From Leucobacter chromiireducens subsp. chromiireducens (GTDB lineage Bacteria > Actinomycetota > Actinomycetes > Actinomycetales > Microbacteriaceae), in assembly GCF_016758255.1 (NCBI RefSeq), contig NZ_QYAD01000001.1, positions 806,001 to 870,000 on the forward strand: a stretch of DNA of 64,000 nucleotides, in the 5' to 3' direction. Positions 44,454-51,983 of this stretch are shown piece by piece. The notes beneath the pieces were generated by a model. The model searched no databases. It saw only the letters and a program-made list of their open reading frames with translations, and was not told the DNA's origin. Numbering within the stretch: the first letter of the stretch is position 1; every line of letters starts with the position of its first letter. The translations under genes and the position numbers were made by a program.

Positions 44454-45359
44454 CTACTTGTCGTAGCCCTTCGCTGCGGCCTCGCGGGTGTCTGCGATGA
44501 TCTGATCCGCCACCTGCTGCGGCAGCGGGAGGCGGGGCGGGCGGCTCGGGCCGCCGTAGAGGCCGAGCACGTCCATCGAGAGCTTGATCGACTCAACGAA
44601 CTCGGTCTTCGTGTCCCAGCGCAGCAGCTTGTGCAGGTCGCGGTAGATGACCTTGGCGCGCTCGAGATCCTGCACATTGCCCGAGGTGGACAGACGGTAG
44701 AGCTCAACCGTCGACTGCGGGATCGCGTTCGGGTAGCCGGCCACCCAGCCGACCGCTCCCGCGATGCCGACCTCAAGCACACTGTCGTCCGTGCCGATGA
44801 GGATGTCGATGTTCGGTGCAAGTTCCTGGATCTGGTAGATCCGGCGCGGATCGCCAGTGAACTCCTTGACGCCCACCATGTGGCCGGCGTCGTGGATCTC
44901 CGCGATGAGGTCGGGCACGAGGTCGACCTTGGTGTCGATCGGGTTGTTGTAGCCCACGATGGGGAGACCAGCCTGCGCGACCGTTGCGTAGTGGTGCTTC
45001 ACCTGCTCGCGGTTTGCGCGGTAGGTGTTCGGCGGGAGCAGCATGACGCAGTCCGCTCCGGCCTCCGCGGCTTGTTCGGCCCAGCGCAGCGATTCGAGCG
45101 CACCGTACGCGCCGCAGCCTGCCATCACCGAGAAGCCCTCTGGTGCCGCGTCGACGGCAACCTCGATGACCTTCGCGCGCTCCTCGGCGGTGAGGTTCTG
45201 GTACTCGCCGAGCGAGCCGTTCGGGGCGATGCCGTCGCAGCCGTTTTCACCGAGGAAACGGACGTGATCCGCGAAGCGGTCGTAGTCGACCGCCAGGTCC
45301 TCGGTGAAGGGGAGCGCGGAGGCGACGATGACGCCGTGCCATGGCTTCTTTTCGGTCAT
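44454..45359 (-). CDS. DapA-family lyase, probable pyrroline-4-hydroxy-2-carboxylate deaminase
   Basis: The 301-residue TIM-barrel protein of the dihydrodipicolinate synthase/N-acetylneuraminate lyase family starts at the ATG 45357-45359. Visible features include the GSLGEYQNLTAEER loop near residue 45, the conserved Tyr in IVGYNNP near 137 and the Schiff-base Lys in MVGVKEFTGD near 165. In hydroxyproline catabolism a DapA-family enzyme deaminates and opens pyrroline-4-hydroxy-2-carboxylate to 2-oxoglutarate semialdehyde. The operon context makes this the best assignment; lysine biosynthesis is unlikely here. It is the first gene after the operator-bearing promoter. Confidence 0.87.
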   Translation of the reverse strand: MTEKKPWHGVIVASALPFTEDLAVDYDRFADHVRFLGENGCDGIAPNGSLGEYQNLTAEERAKVIEVAVDAAPEGFSVMAGCGAYGALESLRWAEQAAEAGADCVMLLPPNTYRANREQVKHHYATVAQAGLPIVGYNNPIDTKVDLVPDLIAEIHDAGHMVGVKEFTGDPRRIYQIQELAPNIDILIGTDDSVLEVGIAGAVGWVAGYPNAIPQSTVELYRLSTSGNVQDLERAKVIYRDLHKLLRWDTKTEFVESIKLSMDVLGLYGGPSRPPRLPLPQQVADQIIADTREAAAKGYDK

Positions 45360-45407
45360 CGGTGTGAATCCTTTCGAGTGGCCGGCGATCCGGGCCGCGT
45401 GTATGAC

Positions 45408-45423
45408 GTGTGACATTGCACAC
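45408..45423 (-). promoter_or_regulatory. hydroxyproline-type operator upstream of the DapA-like gene
   Basis: Read on the minus strand, GTGTGCAATGTCACAC is a 16-base imperfect palindrome. A consensus-like TACAGT overlaps its first two bases, with TTGCAT 18 bases further upstream as a -35. A weaker hexamer TGCAAT sits at positions 4-9, as in the sister sites. Confidence 0.6.
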
Positions 45424-45521
45424 TGTAGCAGGGTGATGGCGAGCAATGCAATGGCGTCGGCGGAGGGTGTGGACCGAAGCCCACCCCGCCGCCGACGCCG
45501 CTGCGTTGCTGTGTCTTGCCG

Positions 45522-46043
45522 CTACTCTGCCGAGGCGTGCGCGGGCGCCCGCTCGGGCTCGTTCATGGCCAGGAGCACGGCGAAGCCGGTCCACAGCGTC
45601 ACGATGCCCATTGCGGTGTCCTTGCCGTTCCAGGTGCTCGACTGCCACATCGCGAACCACTCCGAGCCCACGACAATGAACCCGAGGAACCAGATTGCAA
45701 AGCCGAGACCATACGCCGCGTAGCCCCAGCTGCGGGCCGCGTTGTAGCTCTGGATGTCGTCGTTGCGTCGCAGAAAGAGTTTGACCGCGCCGACCAACGC
45801 CAGGAACGCGAAGACGCCCTCCGCGAGGATGATTCCGATGTAACCGACCGTCCACGCCCAGGGCATATCGATGGCCCGCCACATGAGTGCGTTGCCCTCG
45901 AATGTGTCGTCCATTGAGAGGACGTGCTTCACGAACTGGTAGTTCGAGTCGTAGTCCATGAGGTTGCCCATGAACACGAAGAGCCCGAACAGGCCGGCCG
46001 AGAACAGCGTGAATGCCTGCAGAATGCGAAGTGGATGTTTCAT
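45522..46043 (-). CDS. DUF2165-like small membrane protein
   Basis: The 173-residue protein starts at the ATG 46041-46043, with AAGGGAG seven bases upstream. It has about four membrane helices; a loop containing NLMDYDSNYQFVKHVLSMDDTF follows the first helix, as in DUF2165 proteins of unknown function. It is encoded two bases after a tiny DUF4177-like gene and forms a unit with it. The pair sits between the two hydroxyproline promoters but carries no visible operator of its own. Role unknown. Confidence 0.7.
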   Translation of the reverse strand: MKHPLRILQAFTLFSAGLFGLFVFMGNLMDYDSNYQFVKHVLSMDDTFEGNALMWRAIDMPWAWTVGYIGIILAEGVFAFLALVGAVKLFLRRNDDIQSYNAARSWGYAAYGLGFAIWFLGFIVVGSEWFAMWQSSTWNGKDTAMGIVTLWTGFAVLLAMNEPERAPAHASAE

Positions 46044-46045
46044 GC

Positions 46046-46228
46046 TCACTCTCCCTTGACGAACACGAGCTCCCAGTGGGGCTCGGGATCCGAAGTGAAG
46101 GGAATTGCCTGCGTGAATACCCATCCTCGTGTGGCGTGCTCGCGGATCACCTCGCGGTGGTCGCGCTCGAGCGTGAGGCCCTCGCGGCTGCGCAGCGCGC
46201 GAATACGAACAAACGTGTAAGTGTGCAT
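46046..46228 (-). CDS. DUF4177-like small protein
   Basis: The 60-residue protein begins MHTYTFVRIRA and ends HWELVFVKGE, with a central ATRGWVFTQAIPF. The pattern of an N-terminal beta strand, a helix, GW and a final strand is that of DUF4177 proteins. The ATG at 46226-46228 has GAGGGG seven bases upstream, which supports a real gene despite its size. It is probably cotranscribed with the DUF2165-like gene. Function unknown. Confidence 0.65.
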   Translation of the reverse strand: MHTYTFVRIRALRSREGLTLERDHREVIREHATRGWVFTQAIPFTSDPEPHWELVFVKGE

Positions 46229-46303
46229 GCCATCACCCCTCTTTGGGGGTCAACTGTTGCACTCGGAACGGCGCCTGTCCAGGGGTTTCGCCGATTTGAG
46301 ACC

Positions 46304-47392
46304 TTAGCGCAGCACGAAGCCGTCGCCGAGCGCGTCCGCGGGGTCAAGGAAGAACCGGTGTTCGCCGGTGCGGTACGCGGTGCCCGAGACCTCGGGGACC
46401 ACCGGCGCGGCGAGCGACGCGACGGCCATCGTGTCGACTGCGGTGCTGGCGGAAGCGCCGACCGGCACTGGCGCGGGGGCCGCCGCCGGGGTCCAGCGTG
46501 CCGAGAACTCTGTGTCCACGATGGAGCGGTGCTCGAGGGTCTCGCTCGCGGCGAGTGTGCCGTCGGCCGCGAGCAGCGCAACACGGGCGCCTGTTCCCGA
46601 GCCACAGGGAGATCGGTCGACCTCACCGTCAGCGAAGATCGTGATGTTTCGCTGCCGGGGCCCGGCCTCGCTTCTGCCCAGGTCGTCCCAGATGATTGTG
46701 CCGTACACGCCGGAGAGGCGCGGGTCCGCGGCGTGCTTCGCCTCGGGGGAGTCATTGAGTGCCCACTTGACCTCGCGGCCGAGCGCGATGAGCTCCGTGT
46801 AGTGCGCGGGGTCGACCGACAGTCCGAGGTCTGCCGCCCGGACCGACGCGTAGATTGCGCCGCTAAAGCTGAGGTCGGCGGTGATGTTGCCGCGCGCGGT
46901 GGACACGGGTATGGAGCGCGCGATCTCGTGCGAGGGCACGTTGCGGAATGTCGCGCGAACGAGCGCGCCCCCAGCGCGCTCCACGAGGGCCGCCACCCGT
47001 CCAGACGGTACGTCGATGCGCACCTCGGTGATCCCGTCGGGGTCTGAATGAACGAGCCCGGTGTCAGTGGCCCATACTCCGAGCGCGATCGTGCCGTGCC
47101 CGCACGCCGTCGAGAAGCCATCCTTGTGCCAGAAGAGGACGCCGAAGTGTGCGCCGTCGTCGTTGGGTGGGGTGATGAACCCGCCGTACATATCCGCGTG
47201 CCCGCGGGGCTCCTGACAGAGCAGGCGCCGGATCGAGTCCGCACCCGCGGCGTTCGTCATCGCCGCCATGCGACGTTCGCCCACGGTGCCACCGGGAGGA
47301 ACCGGACCGTTCTCGTGCACAATTCGGAAGGGCTCACCCGCGGTGTGGTAGTCGGTCGTCGCGATGGGAGTCGTGTGGGTGGTCGGCATCAT
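46304..47392 (-). CDS. second proline racemase/hydroxyproline epimerase paralogue
   Basis: The 362-residue protein starts at the ATG 47390-47392; a second ATG follows at once. The two catalytic cysteines are in FSTACGHGTIALG (near residue 95) and VDRSPCGSGTGARVA (near 260), so it belongs to the racemase/epimerase class and not the Cys/Ser-Thr dehydratase class. It is clearly divergent from the paralogue encoded 2 kb away. An Ala/Pro/Val-rich insertion of about 25 residues lies near position 305. Its promoter carries the hydroxyproline-type operator. It may act on another proline isomer. Confidence 0.85.
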   Translation of the reverse strand: MMPTTHTTPIATTDYHTAGEPFRIVHENGPVPPGGTVGERRMAAMTNAAGADSIRRLLCQEPRGHADMYGGFITPPNDDGAHFGVLFWHKDGFSTACGHGTIALGVWATDTGLVHSDPDGITEVRIDVPSGRVAALVERAGGALVRATFRNVPSHEIARSIPVSTARGNITADLSFSGAIYASVRAADLGLSVDPAHYTELIALGREVKWALNDSPEAKHAADPRLSGVYGTIIWDDLGRSEAGPRQRNITIFADGEVDRSPCGSGTGARVALLAADGTLAASETLEHRSIVDTEFSARWTPAAAPAPVPVGASASTAVDTMAVASLAAPVVPEVSGTAYRTGEHRFFLDPADALGDGFVLR

Positions 47393-47451
47393 TGCAGAGC
47401 GCTCCTCGGGGCAGGGGGGGAACGACCGCGTGGTCGTCGAGTCGATATGTC

Positions 47452-47467
47452 GTGTGACATGGTACAC
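47452..47467 (-). promoter_or_regulatory. hydroxyproline-type operator at the second epimerase / EamA promoter
   Basis: On the minus strand GTGTACCATGTCACAC places a -10-like TACCAT at positions 4-9, the same geometry as the importer and aldehyde dehydrogenase sites. On the plus strand it reads GTGTGACATGGTACAC and overlaps the -35 position of the EamA transporter promoter. Confidence 0.6.
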
Positions 47468-47482
47468 CCCTGGGTGGTCGAC

Positions 47483-47494
47483 TACAGTAGGGAT
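47483..47494 (+). promoter_or_regulatory. putative leaderless -10 of the EamA transporter
   Basis: TACAGT (47483-47488) plus six bases lead to the ATG at 47495, without a Shine-Dalgarno. Confidence 0.5.
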
Positions 47495-48388
47495 ATGCAG
47501 AGCTCTCGCGCCCGGGCGCTCTCGCCGACAGGCGGAGCGCTGTTTGTGCTTCTTGCGGCGGTGCTCTGGGGGACCACGGGCACGGCGGCCGCGTTCGCTC
47601 CGAGTGCCGGCCCGATTGCGATCGGCGCGGCCGCCATGGGGATCGGCGGGCTCCTGCAGGCGGCGGTTGCGGTGCCGCAGTTGCGCGCATCTGCGGGGAT
47701 CCTTCGGTCTCGTGTCCCACTTCTCGCGGTGGGGGCAATTGCAGTGGCGATCTACCCCCTCGCTTTCTATGCGGGGATGCATTTCGCTGGGGTGGCGGTT
47801 GGAACCGTCGTCGCGCTCGCGGCAGGGCCTGTCTGCGCCGCGGTGCTCGAGCGTGTCTATGACGGTGCGCGACTTGATGCGCGGTGGCTGGTCAGCGCCG
47901 GCTTTGGGGCGCTGGGCATGCTGCTGCTGACTCTGGACGGTGGCGGCTCCGCTCGAGATCATGCGCCGCTGGGGATCCTCCTCGCGCTGCTCGCGGGTCT
48001 CAGCTACGCGGTCTATACGTGGGCGGCGCGGCGGCTCATGGCGGCGGGGGTGGGCAGCCGGGCCGCGATGGGGGGCCTGTTTGGCGTTGGAGGGCTGCTG
48101 CTCGTTCCCGTGCTTGTCGTAACGGGGGCACCCTTCATTGAGGACTCGCAGAACCTCGCTGTTGGGGCGTACATGGCGCTCGTGCCAATGTTCCTGGGAT
48201 ACCTCTTCTTTGGTGCGGGGCTGCGGAGTGTCACGGCTCGCGCAGCCACCTCACTGACGCTCGCGGAGCCCGCCGTTGCTGCGCTGCTCGCCTGGTGGCT
48301 CCTGGGGGAGCGGCTCGGAGTGCTGGGCTTTGCCGGGCTCGCCGCGATCCTCGTGTGCCTGGTGGGTTTGACGCTTCCGCGACGATAA
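47495..48388 (+). CDS. EamA/DMT-family transporter
   Basis: The 297-residue protein has ten predicted membrane helices in two EamA repeats (about residues 12-140 and 155-290). The first begins ALFVLLAAVLWGTTGTAAAF, typical of drug/metabolite transporters and amino-acid exporters of this superfamily. The start ATG at 47495 is six bases from a -10 hexamer. It shares its promoter region and the hydroxyproline-type operator with the second epimerase gene, so it may move a proline-related compound, perhaps relieving overload. Substrate unproven. Confidence 0.82.
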   Translation: MQSSRARALSPTGGALFVLLAAVLWGTTGTAAAFAPSAGPIAIGAAAMGIGGLLQAAVAVPQLRASAGILRSRVPLLAVGAIAVAIYPLAFYAGMHFAGVAVGTVVALAAGPVCAAVLERVYDGARLDARWLVSAGFGALGMLLLTLDGGGSARDHAPLGILLALLAGLSYAVYTWAARRLMAAGVGSRAAMGGLFGVGGLLLVPVLVVTGAPFIEDSQNLAVGAYMALVPMFLGYLFFGAGLRSVTARAATSLTLAEPAVAALLAWWLLGERLGVLGFAGLAAILVCLVGLTLPRR

Positions 48389-48396
48389 AACATTTA
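48386..48396 (+). promoter_or_regulatory. amine-cluster motif upstream of the cupin gene
   Basis: TAAAACATTTA matches the TAAAwCATTyA motif found in three other promoters of the cluster. It overlaps TTACTATATGTAA, a small palindrome at 48394-48406, and a -10-like TACTAT at 48395-48400. It is the weakest of the four copies. Confidence 0.4.
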
Positions 48397-48454
48397 CTAT
48401 ATGTAAGATAAACCTCCGCGGACTCAGGGTGAGTCCGGAGTGATGGAGGTTGCA

Positions 48455-48811
48455 ATGACGCAGCACGTTCGTGTTTCGGAAGTATTTGATCGAATTCCGG
48501 CGGCCGGTCCGCTTGGTCCGCCGCTGGGAGTATCGGTCTCTGGCGTGCAGCAGACCTGGCTCGAAGAGTTCACCTCGGACGCGGAGCGTGGCATCCACAC
48601 CGGGTTCTGGCGCTGCGATCCCGGCATCTCGGAATGGGACTTTATCGAGATGGGAGAGGTGATTCATGTGCTCGCCGGGCGGCTCGTTGTCACGGAATCC
48701 GGAGGTAGTCCAGTGGAGCTCGGTGTCGGCGATGTTGCCTCGTTTCCGCGCGGCTGGCGCGGCACGTGGGAGATCATGGAGCCGCTCGAGAAGTTCTACG
48801 TGATGCTCTGA
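48455..48811 (+). CDS. small cupin-domain protein
   Basis: The 118-residue protein starts at the ATG 48455, with GGAGG five bases upstream. It is a single cupin of the Cupin_3 (EutQ/DUF861-like) type, with strands around GFWRCDPGISEWDFIEMGEVIHVLAGRLVV (about residues 45-75) and a GDVASFPRGWRGTWEI segment near 95. Such proteins bind small ligands or stabilise enzymes; some are aminohydrolases. No clear three-His metal site is present. It is the first gene of the amine cluster and carries the cluster motif upstream. Confidence 0.75.
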   Translation: MTQHVRVSEVFDRIPAAGPLGPPLGVSVSGVQQTWLEEFTSDAERGIHTGFWRCDPGISEWDFIEMGEVIHVLAGRLVVTESGGSPVELGVGDVASFPRGWRGTWEIMEPLEKFYVML

Positions 48812-48908
48812 GGCGAGTTCGATCCCGCGCGCCCGGCGGTGACGTGTGCACAAGCGCACGGCGTTCGCCGGGCGCGTCGTTTCCTTTTCGATGTCATTGA
48901 CCGAATGC

Positions 48909-48937
48909 TTGCCCATTAAAACATTCACATGTAGGTT
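48909..48937 (+). promoter_or_regulatory. promoter with embedded amine-cluster motif, APC permease
   Basis: The -35 TTGCCC (48909-48914), a 17-base spacer and the -10 TAGGTT (48932-48937) enclose the motif TAAAACATTCA (48917-48927), beginning two bases into the spacer. The P450 promoter has the same geometry. Confidence 0.55.
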
Positions 48938-49000
48938 AATTCCAGCTCTCGCCCGCGGGAGTCACTTCACCGTCGACGTACAAGGGAGTACCACGCGACC

Positions 49001-50497
49001 ATGACACACGATAATTCTGTCCTCGAGCACGATGAGGACGCCGCTCACCTGGCGTCGCTCGGCTACTCGTACGACACCACGTTCAAGCGTGAAATGAGTT
49101 TCTGGGGCAACGTCTCGCTCGGCTTCACGTACCTGTCCCCGATCGCCGGCATCTACTCGATGTTTGCGATCTCTCTCGGCCAGGCCGGCCCACCCATGGC
49201 CTGGGCGCTCGTCATCGCACTGGTGGGGCAGTTCTTCGTCGCCCTGATCTTCGGAGAAGTGGTGTCGAACTACCCGGTTGCCGGCGGTGTCTACCCTTGG
49301 TCGCGGCGGCTCTGGGGCCGCAAGTGGGCCTGGATGAACGGCTGGATCTACGTCGTCGCGCTCGTTGGTACGATCGCCGCGGTGTCGTACGGCGCCGCCC
49401 CGTTCGTTGCGTCGGTGATTGGGGCTGAGCTGAGTGCCGGTGGCACCGTGCTGGTCGCGCTCGGCACGCTCGTGATTGCGACGATCCTCAACTTCTCAGG
49501 TACCCGGGTGCTGAGCCTCGCGGCAACCGTCGGCCTCATCGCGGAGATGATTGGCGCCGTGGTGATCAGCGTGTACCTGTTGCTGTTCCACCGCAAGCAC
49601 GACTTCTCAATCTTCTTCGACAATCAGGGTATCGGGAATGATGCACCCGGCGGGTATCTCGGGGCATTCGCCGCGGCGGCGCTGATCGGCATGTTTGCCT
49701 ACTACGGCTTTGAAGCGAACGGGGACGTCGCAGAGGAGATTAAGGATCCGAGTCGCCGTGTGCCGCGCGCCATGCGTATGACGCTCTACATCGGTGGTTT
49801 TGCCGCGAACCTGCTGGTGTTCTCGCTCGTGCTGGCGGTGCCGAACTTCCAGGCGGTCGCGAGTGGAGAGTCGGTCGACCCGATCGGCAGCCTGCTGCAC
49901 GAGGCGTTCGGGCCGATCTTCCCTGTCGTGATGTTCGTCATCGTTGTCGCGTTCCTCTCCTGCATTACGAGTCTGCAGGCCGCGGCAAGCCGGCTGATCT
50001 ACTCGATGGGCCGCGACGGCTTCCTTCCCGCATCGCAATTCCTGGCGAAGTTCAACGAGCGACGCCACGTGCCGCACAACGCACTGCTCATGGCGGCGCT
50101 TTTCCCGGCCGCCGTTGTGCTGTTCTCGCTGCTGCTCGAGAACGCGCTGACCGCAATGGTCGGCTTCGGCACGGTGGGCATCTACATGGGCTTCCAGATG
50201 GTGGTGCTCGCGGCGCTCCGTGCGCGGATCATGGGCTGGAAGCCGGCGGGCAAGTTCACTCTGGGCAAGTGGGCATACCCGGTGAACATCATCGCGCTTG
50301 CCTGGGGCGTCGCCGCGGTCGTGAACATTCTCTGGCCGCGCCCCACCGGCGGCGGGTGGACCGAGGACTACCTCCTCATCATGACGACCGTCGGTGTGAT
50401 CGCCGTCGGCTGGATCTACATGCTCGCTTCGAAGGCGTATCAGCGCGGCGACGCGCCCGCCGCAGACGCGAGTGGGCCGATCAAGACGGTCGCGTAG
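49001..50497 (+). CDS. APC-family amino acid/amine permease
   Basis: The 498-residue protein has 12 predicted helices after a 35-residue acidic N-terminus. FWGNVSLGFTYLSPIAGIYSMFAISLGQAGPP (about residues 34-65) is the conserved helix 1 region of APC transporters related to GABA, choline and amine permeases. The central FAYYGFEANGDVAEEIKDPSRRVPRAM (near 230) is the usual helix 6-7 signature. It likely imports the substrate of the P450/gamma-glutamyl cluster by proton or sodium symport. The motif-bearing promoter lies upstream. Confidence 0.88.
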   Translation: MTHDNSVLEHDEDAAHLASLGYSYDTTFKREMSFWGNVSLGFTYLSPIAGIYSMFAISLGQAGPPMAWALVIALVGQFFVALIFGEVVSNYPVAGGVYPWSRRLWGRKWAWMNGWIYVVALVGTIAAVSYGAAPFVASVIGAELSAGGTVLVALGTLVIATILNFSGTRVLSLAATVGLIAEMIGAVVISVYLLLFHRKHDFSIFFDNQGIGNDAPGGYLGAFAAAALIGMFAYYGFEANGDVAEEIKDPSRRVPRAMRMTLYIGGFAANLLVFSLVLAVPNFQAVASGESVDPIGSLLHEAFGPIFPVVMFVIVVAFLSCITSLQAAASRLIYSMGRDGFLPASQFLAKFNERRHVPHNALLMAALFPAAVVLFSLLLENALTAMVGFGTVGIYMGFQMVVLAALRARIMGWKPAGKFTLGKWAYPVNIIALAWGVAAVVNILWPRPTGGGWTEDYLLIMTTVGVIAVGWIYMLASKAYQRGDAPAADASGPIKTVA

Positions 50498-50508
50498 CTC
50501 TTCCTGCG

Positions 50509-50552
50509 CGCGGGTGTGCCCCTGGCTTTTCGGAGTCGGGGGCACACCCGCG
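50509..50552 (+). terminator. hairpin between permease and first amidotransferase gene
   Basis: CGCGGGTGTGCCCC (50509-50522) pairs perfectly with GGGGCACACCCGCG (50539-50552). The next ATG is 26 bases further on, so it may attenuate rather than end transcription. Confidence 0.6.
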
Positions 50553-50577
50553 TGAACATCGAATGAAAGGACCCCGC

Positions 50578-51372
50578 ATGACAGATCTCGTTGTCGACCC
50601 GACCCCGTTCCTTGACACCACGGAGGAGGATCCGGCCGGGCCGCTGATTCCGCTCGTCGTGTCACTCACCTTCCCCGGCATGGATCGTGGCGCCCACGAG
50701 CTGCAGGACTCGTTCACTCGGATTGCATTCGACGCGGTGCGCGCTGCGGGAGGTCGGCCGCGCTTGGTCGACTCTGCTGATCCCGGGCGGGAGGGCCAGC
50801 GGGAGCTGCTCGAGCAGGCCAGCGGGGTCGTGTTCCTGGGTGGTGGGGACGTTGCCGGGGCGTGCTACGGCTACTTCGGTCCGCCGCCCGCGAATGAGTA
50901 CGGCGTTGATCGGCGTGCGGACGAGTTCTGTATCGCTGCGATCCGCGAGAGCGTCGCGCGCGATCTGCCGACGCTCGCAATCTGTCGCGGATCGCAACTC
51001 CTCGCCGTGGCCTGTGGCGGCACCCTGATCGGCGACATCGAGAACTGGTCGCTGCACCGCGGGCGCTCGCCGCTCTTCATCGATGAGGAGGTGCTGCTCG
51101 AGCCGGGATCCGAGATCGCGCGCATCCTGGGGCGCACGCGTGCGATCGTGCGAAACGGGCACCACCAGGCCGTCGCGACGATCGGGCCCGAGCTCCGCGT
51201 GAGTGCGCGGGCACACGACGGAATCATTGAGGGCACCGAGCACCGCGCCGCCTCCTGGGTGGTGGGCATGCAGTGGCACCCGGAGGAGCCGGCCGCTGAT
51301 CCGGTGGACCGGGCGCGGATTTTCGGAGAGCTCGTCACGCGAGCGCGGGATCGGGCGGCGCACTCCGCGTAG
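50578..51372 (+). CDS. class-I glutamine amidotransferase-fold hydrolase A (PuuD-like)
   Basis: The 264-residue protein starts at ATG 50578, with AAAGGA upstream. The nucleophile elbow LAICRGSQLLAVACGG contains the catalytic Cys (near residue 139), and the His-Glu pair is in VVGMQWHPEEPA (near 240), giving a full C-H-E triad. The family includes gamma-glutamyl-GABA hydrolase of putrescine catabolism. The oxyanion loop reads FLGGGDV instead of the usual PGGxDV, a divergence from standard PuuD. It probably removes gamma-glutamate from an amide intermediate. A strong terminator follows. Confidence 0.82.
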   Translation: MTDLVVDPTPFLDTTEEDPAGPLIPLVVSLTFPGMDRGAHELQDSFTRIAFDAVRAAGGRPRLVDSADPGREGQRELLEQASGVVFLGGGDVAGACYGYFGPPPANEYGVDRRADEFCIAAIRESVARDLPTLAICRGSQLLAVACGGTLIGDIENWSLHRGRSPLFIDEEVLLEPGSEIARILGRTRAIVRNGHHQAVATIGPELRVSARAHDGIIEGTEHRAASWVVGMQWHPEEPAADPVDRARIFGELVTRARDRAAHSA

Positions 51373-51380
51373 GTCCGAAC

Positions 51381-51424
51381 AGGCCACGGGGCCCGAAGTG
51401 TGTGTGCTTCGGGCCCCGTGGCCT
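51381..51424. terminator. strong bidirectional terminator hairpin
   Basis: Perfect 18-bp arms (51381-51398, 51407-51424) and a TG-repeat loop lie between convergent amidotransferase and flavodoxin genes. Confidence 0.85.
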
Positions 51425-51506
51425 GTGGCGCCGGCTCGGCCGAGTTCTACCTTCGAGTTCTCCGTTCCGAGCGCCGGCGTGCCGGCGTCGTGCAGCGACC
51501 GTTCGA

Positions 51507-51983
51507 TTAGGCTGTGACGCTCGCGGCGTCGAGCACACCGGGCAGCCACTCGAGCGCGACATCGCTCCCGAGGTCCCAGGAGGAAGCGTCATGGCGGCCG
51601 TACTCGCCGACGCGCTCCGCGCCCTGGGCGGTGAAGCGGCGATCGATGTGCTCGCTGCCCTGGCTGTAGGTCTCCTCGTAGAACGTATCCCCGAGGCCGA
51701 ACACGGCGTAGCGCACGCCAGTGAGCTCGGGTGGTGCGGAGTCGAACGCCTCAATGAAGGGGAGCGCCGTGTTGGGCGGATCGCCCTCGCCGTGCGTGGA
51801 GCACACGACGAGCACAAATCGCTCGGGGGTGAGGTCCGCCGGATCGAAGTTTTGAAGGTCGAACACCTCGACCTCATCGTGCTCCTCGCGCAGCTTCGCG
51901 CCGAGGTCCTCGGCGATCAGCTCGGAGTTGCCGGATTCGGTGCCGTACAAAACAGTGAATTTCACGGGCGGGGTTCCTTTCAT
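51507..51983 (-). CDS. flavodoxin, probable P450 redox partner
   Basis: The 158-residue FMN-binding protein has a phosphate loop LYGTESGNSELIAE at residues 12-25, the SSTHGEGD-like CSTHGEGDPPNT (about 62-73) that contacts the isoalloxazine ring, and YAVFGLGDTFYEETY near 95. It overlaps the reductase gene by four bases. With the adrenodoxin-reductase-like partner and the divergent P450 it forms a three-protein electron chain like that of P450cin, which uses a flavodoxin (cindoxin) instead of a ferredoxin. No ferredoxin gene is present in the cluster. Confidence 0.88.
   Translation of the reverse strand: MKGTPPVKFTVLYGTESGNSELIAEDLGAKLREEHDEVEVFDLQNFDPADLTPERFVLVVCSTHGEGDPPNTALPFIEAFDSAPPELTGVRYAVFGLGDTFYEETYSQGSEHIDRRFTAQGAERVGEYGRHDASSWDLGSDVALEWLPGVLDAASVTA

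Noticed and set aside
44454..45359. Lysine-biosynthetic dapA
   Set aside because: The DapA fold is present, but the gene is the first of a hydroxyproline operon with its own operator; no other lysine gene is nearby.
46304..47392. Calling the second racemase-family gene a trans-3-hydroxyproline dehydratase
   Set aside because: Both catalytic cysteines are present; the dehydratase subgroup has Ser or Thr at one of them.
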